A stretch of 8,143 bases of DNA from Clostridia bacterium (GTDB lineage: Bacteria > Bacillota > Clostridia > Oscillospirales > Acutalibacteraceae), in NCBI GenBank assembly GCA_017615405.1, contig JAGAAE010000090.1, positions 1 to 8,143 of the forward strand. The letters run 5' to 3'. Below are positions 5,574 through 8,143 of this stretch, piece by piece. The notes below the pieces were generated by a model, which saw nothing but the letters and a program-made list of their open reading frames with translations, was not told where the DNA came from and ran no database searches. The position numbers and the translations under genes are program-made. Positions within the stretch are counted from its first letter, which is position 1; each line of letters begins with the position of its first letter.

Positions 5574-7079
5574 TCACTCCCCTGCGTGAGAGATACCGAG
5601 TATCTCAAGTTCTTTTTCGTTAAGTCCGACACCGCGAAGCATCAGGCGGTTGCCCCTTAGCGCTTCTATTGAGTTTATACCCATACCGCCCATGATCTCC
5701 ATTATCTCGTGGCGCCAAGCGTTCATAAGATTAACAAGCCTTTCACAGCCGATATCGGGATTGAGCCGCTTGACAAGATCGGGGCGCTGGGTAGCTATTC
5801 CCCAGTTGCATTTGCCGCTCTGACAGGTCCTGCAAAGGTGACAGCCGAGGGCGAGCAACGCCGCGGTCGCGATATAGCAGGCATCAGCTCCGAGAGCGAC
5901 CGCCTTGACGACGTCCGCCGCGCTTCTGACCGAGCCGCCGGCAACAAGCGAAACGTTGTTGCGGATACCCTCTTCGCGAAGGCGCGAATCGACCGAGGCA
6001 AGGGCAAGTTCTATCGGGATACCGACGTTATCCCTTATCCTTGTCGGTGCGGCGCCGGTGCCGCCGCGGAAACCGTCTATCGCGATTATATCTGCACCGC
6101 TTCTTGCAATTCCGCTTGCTATGGCGGCGATATTATGCACCGCCGCGACCTTGACGATGATCGGTTTTTTATAATCGGTCGCCTCTTTGAGCGAGAAGAC
6201 GAGCTGGCGAAGATCCTCTATTGAGTAGATATCGTGGTGGGGCGCCGGAGAAATGGCGTCCGAGCCTTCGGGGATCATTCTTGTTTTGGAAACGTCACCT
6301 ACGATCTTCGCACCGGGCAGGTGACCGCCTATACCGGGCTTTGCGCCCTGTCCCATCTTTATCTCGATCGCCGCGCCGGTTTCAAGATAGTCTTCGTTTA
6401 CGCCGAAACGACCCGACGCCACCTGAACAACGGTGTTGTCACCGTAAACGTAGAAGTCCTCGTGAAGTCCGCCCTCGCCGGTATTGTAAAGTATGCCGAG
6501 TTGCTTTGCCGCGCGGGCAAGAGACGCGTGGGCGTTGTAGCTTATGGAGCCGTAGCTCATTGCCGAGAACATAACAGGCATCGAAAGCTCAAGCTGAGGC
6601 GGAAGCTTGCAGTCAAGTTTTCCGTCGTCTTTTCTTTCGATCCGTGCCGGCTTTTTTCCGAGGAACACCCTTGTTTCCATCGGTTCTCTCAGCGGATCGA
6701 TGGGCGGATTTGTGACCTGGGATGCGTTTATCAGTATCTTATCCCAATAAACCGGGAAGGGCTGCGGGTTGCCCATCGAGGACAGCAGAACGCCGCCGCT
6801 CGACGCCTGTTTGTATATTTCTCTTATCGTGTCGCTCTGCCAGTTGGCGTTTTCACGAAGCCGGCAGTCGCTTTTCACGATTTTCAGCGCCCTTGTGGGA
6901 CAAAGCGAGACGCACCTTTGACAGTTGACGCACTTTGTTTCGTCACTTATCATGGCGCCGTATTCTTCGCTGAAGCTGTGGACTTCGTTGGCGCATTGCC
7001 GCTCACAAACGCGGCAGGCGATACAACGGTCCTTATTTCTTATAACTTCAAATTCGGGATATAAAAAATCGACTCCCAT
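5574..7079 (-). CDS. gltB: Glutamate synthase FMN/Fe-S catalytic subunit (domain 2)
   Basis: A 501-aa core subunit that makes glutamate from 2-oxoglutarate and ammonia on FMN. At the N-terminus two [4Fe-4S] ferredoxin motifs are fused: Cys19/22/25/29 (CIACRVCERQC) and Cys50/53/56/60 (CVNCQRCVSLCP). From about 165 to 440 runs the TIM-barrel synthase domain, with SAMSYGSIS (172-180), TGEGG (200-204), KPGIGGHLPGAKI (247-259), HHDIYSIEDL (281-290), GFRGGTGAAPT (337-347) and the Cys413/419/424 set in CHLCRTCQSGKCNWGIATQ, which fits the [3Fe-4S] cluster of the family. This matches the stand-alone archaeal-type subunit in length and order, not the 1500-aa fused bacterial GltB. The ATG at 7079 follows the amidotransferase stop by one base, with a purine-rich AAGGAAGGGG upstream. 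The extra ferredoxin domains are normal for this class and suggest input from the neighbouring Fe-S protein. Confidence 0.93.
   Translation of the reverse strand: MGVDFLYPEFEVIRNKDRCIACRVCERQCANEVHSFSEEYGAMISDETKCVNCQRCVSLCPTRALKIVKSDCRLRENANWQSDTIREIYKQASSGGVLLSSMGNPQPFPVYWDKILINASQVTNPPIDPLREPMETRVFLGKKPARIERKDDGKLDCKLPPQLELSMPVMFSAMSYGSISYNAHASLARAAKQLGILYNTGEGGLHEDFYVYGDNTVVQVASGRFGVNEDYLETGAAIEIKMGQGAKPGIGGHLPGAKIVGDVSKTRMIPEGSDAISPAPHHDIYSIEDLRQLVFSLKEATDYKKPIIVKVAAVHNIAAIASGIARSGADIIAIDGFRGGTGAAPTRIRDNVGIPIELALASVDSRLREEGIRNNVSLVAGGSVRSAADVVKAVALGADACYIATAALLALGCHLCRTCQSGKCNWGIATQRPDLVKRLNPDIGCERLVNLMNAWRHEIMEIMGGMGINSIEALRGNRLMLRGVGLNEKELEILGISHAGE
5577..5582 (-). promoter_or_regulatory. 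Ribosome binding site that decides the Fe-S protein start
   Basis: GGGGAG on the minus strand lies 7 bases before ATG 5569 and immediately before the TGA of the FMN subunit gene. It favours this start over the in-frame ATG at 5632. Confidence 0.7.
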
Positions 7080-7080
7080 C

Positions 7081-8143
7081 TTAATATGCCCCTTCCTTTA
7101 CCTTAACTATTACCGGTTCTCCTCCGGTGGGTGAATAGACCCTGTCAAGATCGGGTTCCATCACCCTTATCGCCGCTTCCTCACTTCCGATAAGAACAAG
7201 ATCGTCCTTTTCGCCGACGACCATCGAGCGAAGTTTCAAGCGGTCGTTGAGCGCCATAAGTCCGCCTTCAAATCCAAGGACTATCGAGAAAGGACCGGTC
7301 ACGAGCAAACTCGGGAAAACGGTTCTTAAATATTTCAGTTTCTCTTTCTCGTATTCGTCGGTCTTTTTTGCTATCGTGCTCCAGAACGGCGCCGCTATAA
7401 CGTTTGCCGCCTCCGAAAGGTTCAGCCCCTCGACCCTGATAAGATAATCGAGTATATAGGTTATGACCTCGGTATCGGTCTGAAGGTTGCATTTATACCC
7501 GAACATCTCGATAAACCTTCTGTTTGCGTCATAAGAGGATATTTCGCCGTTGTGGACGACCGAAAAATCAAGCAGCGTGAAGGGATGCGCGCCTCCCCAC
7601 CATCCGGGGGTATTGGTCGGGTATCTTCCGTGCGCCGTCCAGGAATAGCCCTCGTATTCGTCGAGCTTATAGAAAACGCCGACGTCCTCGGGAAAGCCTA
7701 CCGCCTTAAACGTTCCCATATTCTTACCGCTTGAAAAGATATAGCAGCCCTTCATTTCGGTGTTGACCTTTGTGACGGTACGGGCGACAAATTCCTTTTC
7801 GTCGAGTTGCAGATGGGCAAGAACCGATTTAAGCGGTGTTACGAAATACCGCCATATTATCGGCTCGTCGGTTATTTCGGGCATCTTTCTCGTCGGGATT
7901 ATCTCGCCGTGAACGACCTCAAAATTCTCTTTAAGATATGCCTCGCATTCCTTTCTCGTCGTTCTGCTGTCAAAAAACATATGAAAAGCATAGAGATCCC
8001 TGTATTCGGGATAAATCCCGTAGCCCGCAAAACCGCCGCCCAAGCCGTTTGAGCGGTCGTGCATGGGCTTCATTGAGTCGATTATTTTTTCCGCCGTCAT
8101 CCGCCTGCCGTCCTTTGAGATTATCGCCGCGATCGCGCAGCCG
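7081..8143 (-). CDS. Glutamate synthase class II glutamine amidotransferase subunit (domain 1), 5'-partial
   Basis: Hydrolyses glutamine to glutamate and ammonia, which is channelled to the FMN subunit. 353 residues are visible; the start lies beyond the right edge. An in-window ATG at 8100 would give 339 aa but would lose the catalytic cysteine. The frame continues upstream to GCAIAAIISKDGRR, where the Cys codon at 8139-8137 is the likely N-terminal nucleophile. Further class II (Ntn-hydrolase) motifs, numbered from ATG 8100, are HDRSNGLGGGFAGYG (14-28), HGRYPTNTPGWWGGAHPF (157-174) and VVHNGEISSYD (181-191). Residues 205-330 fit the rest of the domain. A Gly precedes the Cys, so a short propeptide that is cleaved off is likely, as in other glutamate synthases. 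It is the first visible gene of the operon; its promoter and any leader are off-window. Confidence 0.9.
   Translation of the reverse strand, partial: GCAIAAIISKDGRRMTAEKIIDSMKPMHDRSNGLGGGFAGYGIYPEYRDLYAFHMFFDSRTTRKECEAYLKENFEVVHGEIIPTRKMPEITDEPIIWRYFVTPLKSVLAHLQLDEKEFVARTVTKVNTEMKGCYIFSSGKNMGTFKAVGFPEDVGVFYKLDEYEGYSWTAHGRYPTNTPGWWGGAHPFTLLDFSVVHNGEISSYDANRRFIEMFGYKCNLQTDTEVITYILDYLIRVEGLNLSEAANVIAAPFWSTIAKKTDEYEKEKLKYLRTVFPSLLVTGPFSIVLGFEGGLMALNDRLKLRSMVVGEKDDLVLIGSEEAAIRVMEPDLDRVYSPTGGEPVIVKVKEGAY

Noticed and set aside
5570..5632. Upstream start (ATG 5632) for the Fe-S protein
   Set aside because: It would overlap the FMN subunit gene by about 60 bases, and its first 21 residues match no ferredoxin; ATG 5569 has a good ribosome binding site and begins next to the first cysteine motif.
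6234..7064. Rightward reading frame of 276 codons opposite the FMN subunit gene
   Set aside because: Antisense to a gene with unmistakable Fe-S and FMN motifs; its translation is rich in Arg and low in structure, as expected for a shadow frame.

Overview
The window reads as part of a chromosome from an anaerobic, gut-type Clostridia member (Oscillospiraceae/Ruminococcaceae-like). This is an inference. It rests on a glutamate synthase split into separate domain proteins, a glnA gene followed by an ANTAR-type antiterminator, a multi-hairpin intergenic repeat of a kind I associate with these genomes, and mid-GC coding sequence with clostridial-style ribosome binding sites. No marker gene fixes the taxonomy.

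Layout. Bases 1-843 (+) hold the 3' part of an AT-rich gene for a hypothetical protein with degenerate Sel1/TPR-like repeats; its frame is open to the left edge. Bases 844-1171 separate two convergent transcription units. They hold a perfect bidirectional hairpin terminator (902-940), an array of small hairpins joined by GTGAAAT spacers that ends in a second terminator (946-1041), and two hairpins that probably end the leftward operon. From 1172 to the right edge everything is on the minus strand in one tightly packed operon. In transcription order it contains: a class II glutamine amidotransferase (7081-8143, start off-window), an FMN/Fe-S glutamate synthase core (5574-7079), a four-cluster ferredoxin-like protein (5129-5569), an FAD/NAD(P)H oxidoreductase (3900-5132), a GXGXG beta-helix glutamate synthase domain (3179-3898), glutamine synthetase (1952-3160), and an ANTAR RNA-binding regulator (1172-1756).

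How they work together. The first five genes supply the parts of a glutamate synthase. The amidotransferase releases ammonia from glutamine, the FMN core joins it to 2-oxoglutarate, the oxidoreductase and the Fe-S protein probably deliver electrons, and the GXGXG subunit is structural. Glutamine synthetase supplies glutamine, so the operon encodes a full GS-GOGAT ammonia-assimilation cycle. The last gene is probably its regulator, acting by antitermination.

Points of interest. (1) A 154-bp symmetrical, MITE-like palindrome (1775-1928) flanked by a 5-bp TACTA duplication sits between glnA and the ribosome binding site of the regulator gene. (2) The glutamine synthetase has Lys288 where the catalytic flap Glu (E. 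coli Glu327) is expected, lacks the Arg62 feedback position, and has a short C-terminus. (3) The regulator's receiver domain has lost its phosphorylation residues. (4) The hairpin array can fold in mutually exclusive ways. The operon itself is a known arrangement in outline; the insertion and the residue changes are the less ordinary parts.
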